Positions 1 to 7,642 of a stretch of DNA of 22,941 nt are shown here, in pieces. Position 1 is the first letter of the stretch. Every line of letters starts with the position of its first letter. The stretch spans positions 11,126 through 34,066 of the forward strand of contig CAJTMS010000003.1 in assembly GCA_910577155.1 (NCBI GenBank), in the 5' to 3' direction. The notes under the pieces are model-generated. The model searched no databases. It saw nothing but the letters and a program-made list of their open reading frames with translations, and was not told where the DNA came from. The stretch comes from an uncultured Mailhella sp. GTDB lineage: Bacteria; Desulfobacterota; Desulfovibrionia; Desulfovibrionales; Desulfovibrionaceae. Position numbers and translations under genes: made by a program.

Positions 1-1556
1 GCTTGGCAAATTTTTCTCAAGCCTCTGTCATTATTCAAAACAATTCTTTCTCTACTACTGATCACGGCAAACACGAGGTTTTACAGAAAGATTTTCAAAA
101 TGCTCAAGAAATAACAGCAGCTTGTCTTTCTTGTCACAATGAAGCAGCCAAGCAAGTGCACCAGACTGTTCACTGGACTTGGAAACATTTCAACGACCAA
201 ACCAAAATGCAAAATGCCTACGAGGAGCACAAAAGCAAATTTGGCAAAGGCGCATTGACGTTCAATAACTTCTGCATTGCCATCGGTTCCAATGAGCCGA
301 AATGCACAACCTGTCACGCAGGCTACGGCTGGAAAGACAAAAGTTTTGATTTTACCAGCGAAGAAAACGTTGACTGTCTTGTTTGCCATGATTCCACAGG
401 GCTGTATGAAAAGGCTGACGGAACAGGCGGCATGCCCATGTTTGAAAAAACAGATAAAGACGGGGTAAAGACACCTGTTGATTTTAAGACTATTGTTGCC
501 AATGTTGCGAAGCCCAAAATAGCCAACTGTGCCAGCTGTCACTTCATGGGCGGCGGCGGTGATGCAGTAAAACATGGTGATTTGGACAGTTCTTTGCTGA
601 ACGCTTCACGTTCCTTGGACGTTCACCTGAGTAAAGAAGGTGCAAATTTTACCTGTCAGCGCTGCCACACAACAGAAAACCACCAAATTGCAGGACGCTC
701 TTACAGTACCCCTGCCTTTGAAGAACGTACCACATTAATCGAAAATGATATGGCTTCCCGTATTACCTGTGAATCCTGCCATACAGCAACTCCGCATAAG
801 ACAGGTCATAAAGCCAATGACCACACAGATAAAGTAGCCTGTCAAACCTGTCATATTCCTGCTTTTGCCCGTGAAAAAGCAACAGAAATGTATTGGGACT
901 GGTCACAGGCCGGCAAGCTTAAAGACGGCAAGCCATACAGTGTCAAAAATGAATTTGGTACAAACAGCTATGCAAGCTTAAAAGGCAGCTTTGACTGGCA
1001 AAAAAACGTCATTCCGGAATATCACTGGTATTCAGGCTCAATGGATTACCTTCTTTTAACCGATAAGGTTGAAGATACTTCCAAACCCGTTGAAATTACA
1101 AAAATTATCGGCAATGCGAATGATCCTAAAGCCCGTATCATGCCCTTTAAGGCGCACCGCGGAAAGCAGCCTTTTGACCCTGTAAATAAAACGTTTGTTG
1201 CTCCGCACCTTTATGGTAAAGACGATACTGCTTACTGGAAAAATTTTGACTGGCAAAAAGCTATCAAAGCAGGTCAGGAGTATATGGGACTTCCCTACAG
1301 TGATGAATATACCTTTGTTGAAACCGTATACTATTACCCTATTACGCACATGGTTGCACCAAAGGATAATACTGTTGCCTGCGCAAGCTGCCACAGTCAG
1401 GACAGTTTACTTAAGAACATTGACGGCGTTTGGATTCCCGGACGAGATTCCGAAGGTTTTATCGATACGTTCGGATGGATTTTAGTTTTCGGATCCCTTG
1501 CCGGTGTTCTTCTTCATGCATGTTTACGTATAATGACCCGGAATAAGAGAAAGTAG
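1..1556 (+). CDS. Octahaem c-type cytochrome, tetrathionate reductase family (5' end outside window)
   Basis: This is a periplasmic multihaem reductase of the Otr family; the Shewanella member reduces tetrathionate and, in vitro, also nitrite and hydroxylamine. Eight CXXCH haem motifs are visible, beginning at residues 41, 101, 125, 176, 218, 256, 280 and 460 counted from the first full codon at position 3. The large gap between motifs seven and eight fits the family. In Otr the active-site haem is held by a normal CXXCH but its iron is bound by a lysine; which lysine does so here cannot be told by eye. A hydrophobic stretch at residues 489-510 followed by RNKRK looks like a C-terminal membrane anchor, whereas the Shewanella enzyme is soluble. 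The reading frame is open at the left edge, and the TTG at position 3 is not a convincing start, so the signal peptide should lie upstream. The cytochrome b gene follows after 10 bases, suggesting quinol-linked reduction. The true substrate is not shown by the sequence. Confidence 0.9.
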   Translation, partial: LANFSQASVIIQNNSFSTTDHGKHEVLQKDFQNAQEITAACLSCHNEAAKQVHQTVHWTWKHFNDQTKMQNAYEEHKSKFGKGALTFNNFCIAIGSNEPKCTTCHAGYGWKDKSFDFTSEENVDCLVCHDSTGLYEKADGTGGMPMFEKTDKDGVKTPVDFKTIVANVAKPKIANCASCHFMGGGGDAVKHGDLDSSLLNASRSLDVHLSKEGANFTCQRCHTTENHQIAGRSYSTPAFEERTTLIENDMASRITCESCHTATPHKTGHKANDHTDKVACQTCHIPAFAREKATEMYWDWSQAGKLKDGKPYSVKNEFGTNSYASLKGSFDWQKNVIPEYHWYSGSMDYLLLTDKVEDTSKPVEITKIIGNANDPKARIMPFKAHRGKQPFDPVNKTFVAPHLYGKDDTAYWKNFDWQKAIKAGQEYMGLPYSDEYTFVETVYYYPITHMVAPKDNTVACASCHSQDSLLKNIDGVWIPGRDSEGFIDTFGWILVFGSLAGVLLHACLRIMTRNKRK

Positions 1557-1566
1557 AGAGGTTATT

Positions 1567-2169
1567 ATGAAAGTATATTTTTATACCAGATTTGAGCGCT
1601 TTTGGCATTGGGTACAAGCTTTTCTTATTATCGGTATGCTTGTAACCGGATTTGAAATCCATGGAACATACAATTGGCTGGGGTTTGACAAAGCTATGCA
1701 GTGGCATAACTGCTTTGCGGCATCTTGGGGAATTTTATATGTTTTTATTTTGTTCTGGATAGCGGTAACCGGAGAATGGAAACAATATATCCCGAAACTC
1801 AAAAACGTATCATCCATGATTATATATTACAGTTTCGGAATTTTTACCGGCATGGAACACCCTGCCCACAAAACTCCGGAAGCAAAACATAATCCCCTGC
1901 AGCGTTTAATTTATGTTTCCCTTTTGAGTATTTTGCTGCCATTCCAAATCGGAACAGGAATTCTTTATTATATCTATAATGACTGGGCGGCTCTCGGACT
2001 GGAAACCACCCTTTCCCTCAAATGGATTTCTGTTTTGCATACGTTGGGAGCATTCAGCTTGCTGGCTTTTGTCATTGTGCATATGTACATGACAACCACA
2101 GGTCCAACGGTTTTCACCTACCTTAAAGGTATGCTTACGGGGTATGAAGACGAACCTGCCAAAAAATAA
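1567..2169 (+). CDS. Membrane cytochrome b (cytochrome b561 / thiosulfate reductase b-subunit type)
   Basis: This 200-residue membrane protein probably takes electrons from the quinol pool and passes them to the octahaem cytochrome encoded just upstream. Four hydrophobic segments are visible at about residues 15-30, 46-68, 111-135 and 153-177. Histidines suited to haem b ligation are H14 (in ERFWHWVQ), H47, H158 and H172, the pattern of di-haem cytochrome b subunits of hydrogenases, formate dehydrogenases and thiosulfate reductases. The start ATG at 1567 has a purine-rich AGAGAGG just upstream. The 10-base spacing to the cytochrome c gene implies one transcript. A perfect 11-bp hairpin follows the stop codon. 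The family call is firm; the pairing with the upstream reductase is inferred from context. Confidence 0.85.
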   Translation: MKVYFYTRFERFWHWVQAFLIIGMLVTGFEIHGTYNWLGFDKAMQWHNCFAASWGILYVFILFWIAVTGEWKQYIPKLKNVSSMIIYYSFGIFTGMEHPAHKTPEAKHNPLQRLIYVSLLSILLPFQIGTGILYYIYNDWAALGLETTLSLKWISVLHTLGAFSLLAFVIVHMYMTTTGPTVFTYLKGMLTGYEDEPAKK

Positions 2170-2177
2170 CTCTGTCG

Positions 2178-2208
2178 GGGAGTTTCCGTATGGCATGCGG
2201 AAACTCCC
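2178..2208 (+). terminator. Hairpin after the cytochrome operon
   Basis: A perfect 11-bp inverted repeat (GGGAGTTTCCG and CGGAAACTCCC) with a 9-base loop begins nine bases after the cytochrome b stop codon. No clear T-run follows, so it may be an inefficient terminator or a 3' end-protecting stem. Confidence 0.55.
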
Positions 2209-2309
2209 TCTGCAATTGTGTGAATACTAAAAGAATTAAAAATAACATGGAAATTAACAATGTTTTCATAAAATTATACAGCATTAGAAGAAAAATAAAT
2301 CACAAAAAA

Positions 2310-2342
2310 AGCCCCTTTTACCAGCCAGCAGTAAAAAGGGCT
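2310..2342 (-). terminator. Rho-independent terminator, mainly for the split minus-strand gene
   Basis: The arms AGCCCCTTTTAC and GTAAAAAGGGCT (one mismatch, nine-base loop) form a strong stem. Read on the minus strand it is followed by seven T, a classic intrinsic terminator. It lies 26 bases beyond the stop codon at 2369 of the split gene's C-terminal fragment, which supports that fragment being the end of a real minus-strand gene. It could also stop plus-strand transcription, though the plus-side T-run is poor. Confidence 0.75.
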
Positions 2343-2368
2343 TATAAATAATTGCCTGTCATTTTCCA

Positions 2369-2433
2369 TTAAATAATTTCGCCTATGAATAAAATTCTAT
2401 TTTCTTCATAGTGATCAATTTTAATAATTTGTT
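2369..2433 (-). pseudogene. C-terminal fragment of a small gene split by the IS30-family element
   Basis: The minus strand here encodes QIIKIDHYEENRILFIGEII and then TAA. If bases 2434-3481 are removed, the codon GCT-G left of the junction joins AA-CAA, so the frame of the fragment at 3482-3726 runs straight into this one (HEKAE then QIIKID). A strong terminator follows. Frame continuity, stop and terminator together suggest this is the original 3' end of that gene. The fragment is only 20 residues, so no family can be assigned from it alone. Confidence 0.5.
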
Positions 2434-2457
2434 AATTGTAAACTGAAGTGCGACAGT
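2434..2457 (+). repeat. Left terminal inverted repeat of the IS30-family element
   Basis: The sequence AATTGTAAACTGAAGTGCGA followed by CAGT matches the reverse complement of 3458-3481 at about 17 of 24 positions; the best conserved blocks are AATTGT, AAGTG and GACA. Confidence 0.65.
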
Positions 2458-2534
2458 ATGGAATAAAGAAGTAGCCCAACGATAAAAATTCGTGTAGAAT
2501 AAACTTGTTACAAAATTTTACAGGAGGTTTATCG

Positions 2535-3476
2535 TTGAGCTATACGCATCTTACCATAATTGAGCGAGGAAAGCTAGAGGGATTTTTAGCCCTTAAAATG
2601 AGTATCAGGGAAATCGCAAAGCTAATGGGGCGACATCATTCAACTATTGCCAGAGAAATCAAGAGAAATAATAATGATTATTGTGCAAAGACAGCCGATG
2701 AGGCAGCAAGGCAAAGAAGGACAAAAGCTTCAACAAAAACAAAGTGATCTGCAAAATTCATTGCAATCATTGAAGAAAAGTTGCAGGCAACATGGTCACC
2801 GGAGCAAATTTCCAATACAGTATTGAAAGGGCTTGTCAGCTTTAAAAGCATATATCGCTGGATTTATGCAGGCAAAATTGACACCGACAATTTGGCGTTG
2901 CTGCGGCATAAAGGCAGAAAACGCAAGGGAGCTGAAAAACGAGGGATTTTTTCTAATGGAGTTTCCATTTCTGAACGGTCTGAACAAGCCAATAACCGCA
3001 CGGAATTTGGACATTGGGAGCTTGACAGCATGGTGTCGAGCCGAGGCGAAAGCAAAGGAGTGTTCAGCACGTTCATAGAGAGGAAATCACGGTTATACAC
3101 GGCATTTGTTGGCAAAGACAGAACCGCAGACACCATGGAACAGGCTATCTGCAGACTTTATAAAGCACTTCCAAAAGGAGCATTTAAGTCAGCAACAAGC
3201 GACAGATGCAAAGAGTTTGCCTGCCATGTAAACGTAAAAGAAAAGTTAGAGATAGACTTTTTCTTTGCCAATGCGTATGCCCCATGGCAGCGGGGAAGCA
3301 ATGAAAACGGCAATGGTTTGCTGAGGGAATTTTACCCCAAGAAAACCGATTTGGCAAAAGTAACCCAGCAGTCACTTAGGCAAAAACTGGAACTTATCAA
3401 TAATCGTCCCAGAAAGTGCCTGAACTGGAAAACACCTTGGCAAGTTTTTAAATACGAAGTGTCACACTTGGCTTGA
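2535..3476 (+). pseudogene. IS30-family transposase, interrupted by an in-frame TGA
   Basis: The start is probably the TTG at 2535, preceded by a strong AGGAGG and giving the typical IS30 opening SYTHLTIIERGKLEGFL; the earlier TTG at 2505 precedes the ribosome site and is unlikely. The N-terminal helix-turn-helix (IREIAKLMGRHHSTIAREIKRN) is intact. A TGA at 2745-2747 interrupts the frame after STKTK. The same frame resumes at once with SAKFIAIIEEKLQ and WSPEQIS, the normal continuation, so a single base change would explain it. The DDE catalytic core looks whole: D in HWELDS, D in ATSDRCKEF, and E in RGSNENGNGLLREFYPK. One oddity is SDRCKEF, where the family usually has glycine at the cysteine. 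As read it gives a 70-residue DNA-binding stub and a separate catalytic part, so the element is probably immobile unless helped in trans. Confidence 0.85.
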
Positions 3477-3481
3477 CAATT
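3458..3481 (-). repeat. Right terminal inverted repeat of the IS30-family element
   Basis: Read on the minus strand it begins AATTGTCAAGCC and ends AAGTGTGACACT, matching the left repeat at about 17 of 24 positions. It contains the transposase TGA stop at 3474-3476. Confidence 0.65.
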
Positions 3482-3726
3482 CAGCCTTTTCATGTTCAAG
3501 AACAAGCGCACCATCTTCAAAAGTATAATCAGAAGTCAATGTATTAACAAAATATTTTTTTTTCAATCAGAGCTTTAACTACATCGGAATTAATAAAAGA
3601 AAGCACTTTCTCTCTATAATTCTCACTAATTTTACGAAACACACGATTATCGTAGTAAAAAACTTCACCTATAGGATCGACACCACCACCCATAAAAGTT
3701 ACATCGTCATAATTTAATATGTTCAT
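3482..3726 (-). pseudogene. N-terminal part of a split, frameshifted small gene
   Basis: A minus-strand gene begins with ATG at 3726, nine bases after a GGAG ribosome site. As written it ends after 60 residues at 3544, just past a run of nine A (plus-strand T at 3555-3563). Deleting one A continues the frame as KKYFVNTLTSDYTFEDGALV and LEHEKAE up to the insertion element, and beyond it to the fragment at 2369-2433, giving a product of about 102 residues. The opening (GGVDPIGEVFYYDNRVFR, LIEKKYF, GALVLEHE) resembles the leader region of a class I SAM-dependent methyltransferase family, but no SAM-binding motif is present, so it may be a remnant. The gene carries two lesions: homopolymer slippage and IS30 insertion. 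The first could also be a sequencing error or a phase-variable tract. Confidence 0.6.
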
Positions 3727-3821
3727 TTAAATTTACTCCACGGTATCTTATTAGAATATTTCATAAAATAATAGCAAATGAATTTTATAATAAAGCTTAA
3801 AAAGTTTTGTAAAGGGGTGCT

Positions 3822-3852
3822 GGGGAAGAAACTTTTTCTAAAAATTTTCCCC
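3822..3852 (-). terminator. Bulged hairpin downstream of gltX
   Basis: GGGGAAAATTTTT and a bulged complement ending CTTCCCC form a stem just past the gltX stop. Outer arms TAAAGCTT and AAGCTTTA, about 3793-3866, enlarge the dyad. There is no clean T-run directly after the stem on the minus strand. It probably ends the gltX transcript. Confidence 0.5.
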
Positions 3853-3861
3853 TGCAAAGCT

Positions 3862-5241
3862 TTAGGCTAATGCCCGTTCAAGGCGTTTGATTGTTTCTTC
3901 CTTGCCAAGGGCAAACATAATAAGGTGCACAGAAGGTCCGCCTGCCAGACCGATGAGAGCGGAGCGAAGAGGCGTACCTACTAACTTGAATTTCATACCG
4001 CTTGTTTCCACATAATTATGGACCGCATGTTCCAGATTTTCTTCTGTAAATTCAATATCACGGAGTAAGGCAAGCACATTTGCAATTTGCTCTTTCCCCT
4101 GTTCGTCAAGGGCTTTCAAAGCTTTTTCTTCAAATTCCACTTCGTCAATATTTTGCAAATAGGGTTTTAGCTGCTCAGCCAGATTATTCAAATTACTTGC
4201 CCGTTCAACATAGAGGGAAATAGCAGGTTCAAGATTTTTGCCTGCTGTAGAAAAGCCAAGTTTTTCAATGAAAGGACGGGTCAATTCAACAAGTTTAGGA
4301 AGCGGTGTATGCTTCATGTAGTAGCCATTGAGCCATTGCAGTTTATCAGGGTCAAAGGCGGCAGCAGAACTGTTTAAATTCTTGCCGTCAAAAAGTTTGA
4401 CAAGTTCTTCCAAAGAGAAAATTTCCTGATCGCCGTGAGACCAGCCAAGACGCACAAGATAGTTCACAAGAGCTTCCGGCAAAAGTCCGTCCTGCTGGTA
4501 TTCAACAACAGCCCGCGCGCCGTGCCGTTTGGAAAGTTTTTGCTTGTCAGGTCCCAAAATCATAGGTACGTGCCCGAAGGTCGGCACTGGTAAACCAAGA
4601 GCTTCGTAAATCAAAATTTGTTTAGGCGTATTGGAAACGTGGTCATCACCGCGGATAACATGGGTGACGCCCATTTCATAATCATCCACAACAACAGCCA
4701 TATTATAGGTAGGCATACCGTCAGCACGGCGCAGGACCATATCGTCAAGTTCGCTTACATCAACAGCAATGGGACCTTTTACCATATCATAAAAGGCTAC
4801 TCGTCCTTCTGTGGGCACTTTCAAACGTACGACACGTCCTTCTGCATAACCAAGCCCTCTTTCACGGCATTTGCCGTTATAACGGGGCTTTTCGCCTTTT
4901 GCCCGTGCTTCTTCTCGCATTGCTTCCACTTCTTCCACAGAACAATCGCAATAATAGGCATGCCCGGTTTCAAGAAGTTTGTCCACATATTTATTATACA
5001 CATCTTTACGCCGGCTTTGATAGGTTAAATCACCGTCCCAATCAAGCCCAAGCCATTTCATAGACGCTAAAATGGAATCTGTATATTCTTGTTTGGAGCG
5101 TTCAGTGTCAGTATCTTCAATTCTTAACCGAAATTCCCCGCCAAAATGACGAGCCATAAGCCAGCAGAAAATCGCGGTACGACCGCCGCCGATATGTAAA
5201 TGTCCCGTAGGACTTGGAGCAAAACGAGTAATCACCTTCAT
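3862..5241 (-). CDS. gltX: Glutamyl-tRNA synthetase
   Basis: This cytoplasmic class I aminoacyl-tRNA synthetase charges tRNA-Glu, and in many bacteria lacking GlnRS also tRNA-Gln. The N-terminal signature FAPSPTGHLHIGGGRTAIF carries the HIGH-type motif at residues 16-19, and KLSKR (235-239) is the KMSKS equivalent. A zinc site is visible as C98, C100, Y121 and C125, the same spacing as in the E. coli enzyme. At 459 residues it is of usual length. The start ATG follows AGGAAAAAATT. It is the last of three close minus-strand genes (MATE transporter, DUF2156 protein, gltX), with a 41-base gap to the gene before it. Whether this copy is discriminating (Glu only) cannot be decided by eye. Confidence 0.97.
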   Translation of the reverse strand: MKVITRFAPSPTGHLHIGGGRTAIFCWLMARHFGGEFRLRIEDTDTERSKQEYTDSILASMKWLGLDWDGDLTYQSRRKDVYNKYVDKLLETGHAYYCDCSVEEVEAMREEARAKGEKPRYNGKCRERGLGYAEGRVVRLKVPTEGRVAFYDMVKGPIAVDVSELDDMVLRRADGMPTYNMAVVVDDYEMGVTHVIRGDDHVSNTPKQILIYEALGLPVPTFGHVPMILGPDKQKLSKRHGARAVVEYQQDGLLPEALVNYLVRLGWSHGDQEIFSLEELVKLFDGKNLNSSAAAFDPDKLQWLNGYYMKHTPLPKLVELTRPFIEKLGFSTAGKNLEPAISLYVERASNLNNLAEQLKPYLQNIDEVEFEEKALKALDEQGKEQIANVLALLRDIEFTEENLEHAVHNYVETSGMKFKLVGTPLRSALIGLAGGPSVHLIMFALGKEETIKRLERALA

Positions 5242-5282
5242 AATTTTTTCCTAAAATAAGCTGTCTATAAAGTATATACCCT

Positions 5283-6239
5283 TTACAAGGTAAAGACAAG
5301 TGTACTTTTTTTCAAATAATTTACAGGGTTATAAGAGAGTTTTGCTTTGCGTATTCCCTCTTCGTCCATATCCTGTTCACGGTTAATAATTTCAAAACTT
5401 TTTGCACAATTATTGACAAACGCATGGTTGATAGCTTGATAAATTCCGCGGTAATCAGTATGGGCTTTTTCAAAATGCACCACACAATTTTTGTCATCAA
5501 GCTTTTCCCCCACCGCAAAAGCAACCATTTTATCATCAATATAGAAGGAACCGCCAAACAAGGTGCCAATACGGCTCCAGTTTCCAATCACTTTAAAAAT
5601 AACATCATTTTCAGCATACAGGGAATTACTGTTTTGGCAGTCGTGCCATTTGCACCATTCATTTTGCAGTTCAAGCACATCTTCAAGGCTTCCCTTGACA
5701 CCTCCTTCTGTGGTCAAAGGATGATATTCACATTGATAACTTTTATAAAAGCCATTGACATGATTTTTCTTTTTGTGAAATCTGTTTCCGGAAAGCGCTG
5801 CCAAATCTTCCCTTGCATATAAATATTCCCATTGCCCTCTTGCTTCCAAAATAAGAACTTGATTTGCATCATAATTTTTCATAATATGCTCAACAAGTAC
5901 ATCAGGCACTCTATGCATGCAAATTCTGTTTTCTTTTGAGCTTACACTTGCCATGAGCGGATTATCCTGACAATCGGCAATACTGACAGAGCGGATTAAT
6001 TCGGAAAGATTATCCTTATTAATTTTTTTCCAATCTCCGACAGGTGCCCATAAACACTGATAAGGTTTTTTTTGATGAATAAAGGCAAAATGTTCAGTAA
6101 AAGCTACGGAAAGTCCATAGGTATCAGCCCAGCCAAACACATTAGTAAAGGTATAATCAGCTGATTTTACAGGACATTCTTTTCTTTTTTCTTCGTACTC
6201 ATCACGTAGATTAAGAGTAATTGGTTGGAATGTTAGCAT
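5283..6239 (-). CDS. DUF2156 protein (phosphatidylglycerol lysyltransferase C-terminal-like, GNAT fold)
   Basis: This 318-residue protein belongs to the stand-alone DUF2156 family, related to the soluble aminoacyl-transfer domain of MprF, which moves lysine or alanine from aminoacyl-tRNA to phosphatidylglycerol. Family features visible are the N-terminal SADYTFTNVFGW segment, GGSFYIDDKMVAFAVGEKL in the second GNAT-like half, HFEKAHTDYRGIYQAINHAF, and the highly typical tail INREQDMDEEGIRKAKLSYN. There are no membrane segments. The start ATG follows AGGAAAATTT. It lies 24 bases after the MATE gene and 41 before gltX, so it is probably cotranscribed with both. The biochemical role of stand-alone DUF2156 proteins is not settled, so the substrate is unknown; aminoacyl-tRNA use is a family-based inference. 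Confidence 0.85.
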   Translation of the reverse strand: MLTFQPITLNLRDEYEEKRKECPVKSADYTFTNVFGWADTYGLSVAFTEHFAFIHQKKPYQCLWAPVGDWKKINKDNLSELIRSVSIADCQDNPLMASVSSKENRICMHRVPDVLVEHIMKNYDANQVLILEARGQWEYLYAREDLAALSGNRFHKKKNHVNGFYKSYQCEYHPLTTEGGVKGSLEDVLELQNEWCKWHDCQNSNSLYAENDVIFKVIGNWSRIGTLFGGSFYIDDKMVAFAVGEKLDDKNCVVHFEKAHTDYRGIYQAINHAFVNNCAKSFEIINREQDMDEEGIRKAKLSYNPVNYLKKSTLVFTL

Positions 6240-6263
6240 AAATTTTCCTGTTTCAATGTATTT

Positions 6264-7634
6264 TTATACTTTTCGTAATGTATATCTTGTCCAGTTTGCT
6301 TTGAGAAAAACAAGAAACATACCGGTTGATTGGATAGCCATGGAGAAAAGCATCACCACATAAACCCCGATGGAACCATATCCGAATGTATGTGCCAGTA
6401 AAATCCCCAGCGGCAGGCGAATACACCACACACAAATAGGATTGATAATCAAAGCATAGACCGTTGCCCCAGCACCGACCATAATACCGTTGACAACTAA
6501 ACCTGCCACAGTGAAAGGGGTGCAAATGATATTAATATACACATAGACTTTAATATTCCACTGTGCATCTAAATCAGAGCTAAAGAACTGAGCCAGTATA
6601 TCAACAAAAGGCATCATACACAAGCCAACAGTTGTCATTAAAATAGTACCAAATAAAATTATGGCAAGTCCAATTTTTTTTGCGTCTTCTTTTTTTCCTG
6701 CTCCAAGGGCATTGCCTACCATAATAGACGCTGTGGCATTAAAGGCAATGGCAGGCATAAATAAAATACTTTCAATCCGCATGCCTGCCGTCATCCCTGC
6801 AAGGGCGGACACACTGTCAGGCAATGCTGCAACAATGCCGAAAAGAACCAAATAGCCCAATTGCCATAAAAACTGCATAGTGAGCGCCGGAAGAGAAACC
6901 CGAAATAAATACGGCGCAGCTTTTTTCATCCAGCCAAGGGGCGGAATAATATATTTTTCAAAAATATTATCCTTATATAGGGCAATAACAGAAATAACAG
7001 CGCCAAAGGCATAGGAAAACCACGTTGTAAAGGCGATACCCTCTCCTCCCCATGCAGTACAGCCAAAATATCCCAGTCCAAAGGCAAAATCCCCAAAGGT
7101 ATTCAAAACGGCAATAACAATCATAATAAGAAGAGGCTTGATAACTTCCTTTGTTGCCCGAAAAAGAACAGAACTCAAATAGCATGTATACTGAAAAGGC
7201 AAACAAAAAAGCACATAATTAAAAAAGATAATTGCCATATCAAGCATGCTTTCTTCCACCTGTAAAAGCCCCATAATGGGATAACGGGCAGCATAGCCGG
7301 CAAACGCCAAAATTATTGCCATGGAAAAAGCATACAGAAGCACAAAACCGGAATAAAGCCTTGCCCTTTTAAAGCGATTTGCCCCTATTGACTGGCTTAC
7401 AGAAGCCATAGCCCCTGCACCAAGGCTTGTGCCTAAAACCATAAAAAGGGCATGGAGCTGTGTGGAGATACCAATAGACGCCTGAACACCGGAATTTATT
7501 TTCCCGCCCACATACATATCTGTCAGCGAAATGACAAGCATGCAGAGAATGGCAGCTGTTTGCGGCCAAACAAGTTCCCAAATACTTTTATACGGAACAT
7601 CATTAAAAAATGACTTTATTCTTTGCGTGTCCAT
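6264..7634 (-). CDS. MATE family (MOP superfamily) multidrug/solute efflux transporter
   Basis: This is an inner-membrane transporter with about twelve hydrophobic segments in two homologous halves. It opens with the MATE-like VPYKSIWELVWPQTAAILCM and contains GAMASVSQSIGANRF and, in the second half, the matching ASIMVGNALGAGKKEDAKK. MATE proteins use proton or sodium gradients to export cationic drugs or metabolites; the substrate here is unknown. I chose ATG at 7634 (456 residues). An upstream in-frame GTG at 7652 lies inside the lysA terminator stem (7648-7673) and has no ribosome site. The ATG also lacks a strong Shine-Dalgarno sequence. It is the first gene of the probable transporter / DUF2156 / gltX operon. 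Confidence 0.9.
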   Translation of the reverse strand: MDTQRIKSFFNDVPYKSIWELVWPQTAAILCMLVISLTDMYVGGKINSGVQASIGISTQLHALFMVLGTSLGAGAMASVSQSIGANRFKRARLYSGFVLLYAFSMAIILAFAGYAARYPIMGLLQVEESMLDMAIIFFNYVLFCLPFQYTCYLSSVLFRATKEVIKPLLIMIVIAVLNTFGDFAFGLGYFGCTAWGGEGIAFTTWFSYAFGAVISVIALYKDNIFEKYIIPPLGWMKKAAPYLFRVSLPALTMQFLWQLGYLVLFGIVAALPDSVSALAGMTAGMRIESILFMPAIAFNATASIMVGNALGAGKKEDAKKIGLAIILFGTILMTTVGLCMMPFVDILAQFFSSDLDAQWNIKVYVYINIICTPFTVAGLVVNGIMVGAGATVYALIINPICVWCIRLPLGILLAHTFGYGSIGVYVVMLFSMAIQSTGMFLVFLKANWTRYTLRKV

Positions 7635-7642
7635 GCCATAAT

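Larger units (their letters stand above)
2434..3481 (+). mobile_element. IS30-family insertion sequence, about 1.05 kb
   Basis: The element carries one IS30-type transposase gene and is bounded by imperfect 24-bp inverted repeats at 2434-2457 and 3458-3481, about 17 of 24 positions matching. The transposase stop codon lies inside the right repeat, as is common in compact elements. The length fits the family. I could not identify a direct target duplication with confidence, so the outer ends may be off by a few bases. The element sits inside a minus-strand gene whose pieces flank it. Confidence 0.8.

Noticed and set aside
81..575. A 164-codon minus-strand ORF opposite the cytochrome c gene
   Set aside because: It lies entirely opposite a gene with eight haem motifs, has no ribosome site and its protein resembles nothing; it is a shadow.
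2505..2534. TTG at 2505 as the transposase start
   Set aside because: It lies upstream of the AGGAGG ribosome site, which fits the TTG at 2535, and the extra residues do not fit the family.
2745..2747. TGA as selenocysteine in the transposase
   Set aside because: Transposases of this family have no selenocysteine site and I see no SECIS-like hairpin directly after the codon; a nonsense change is simpler.
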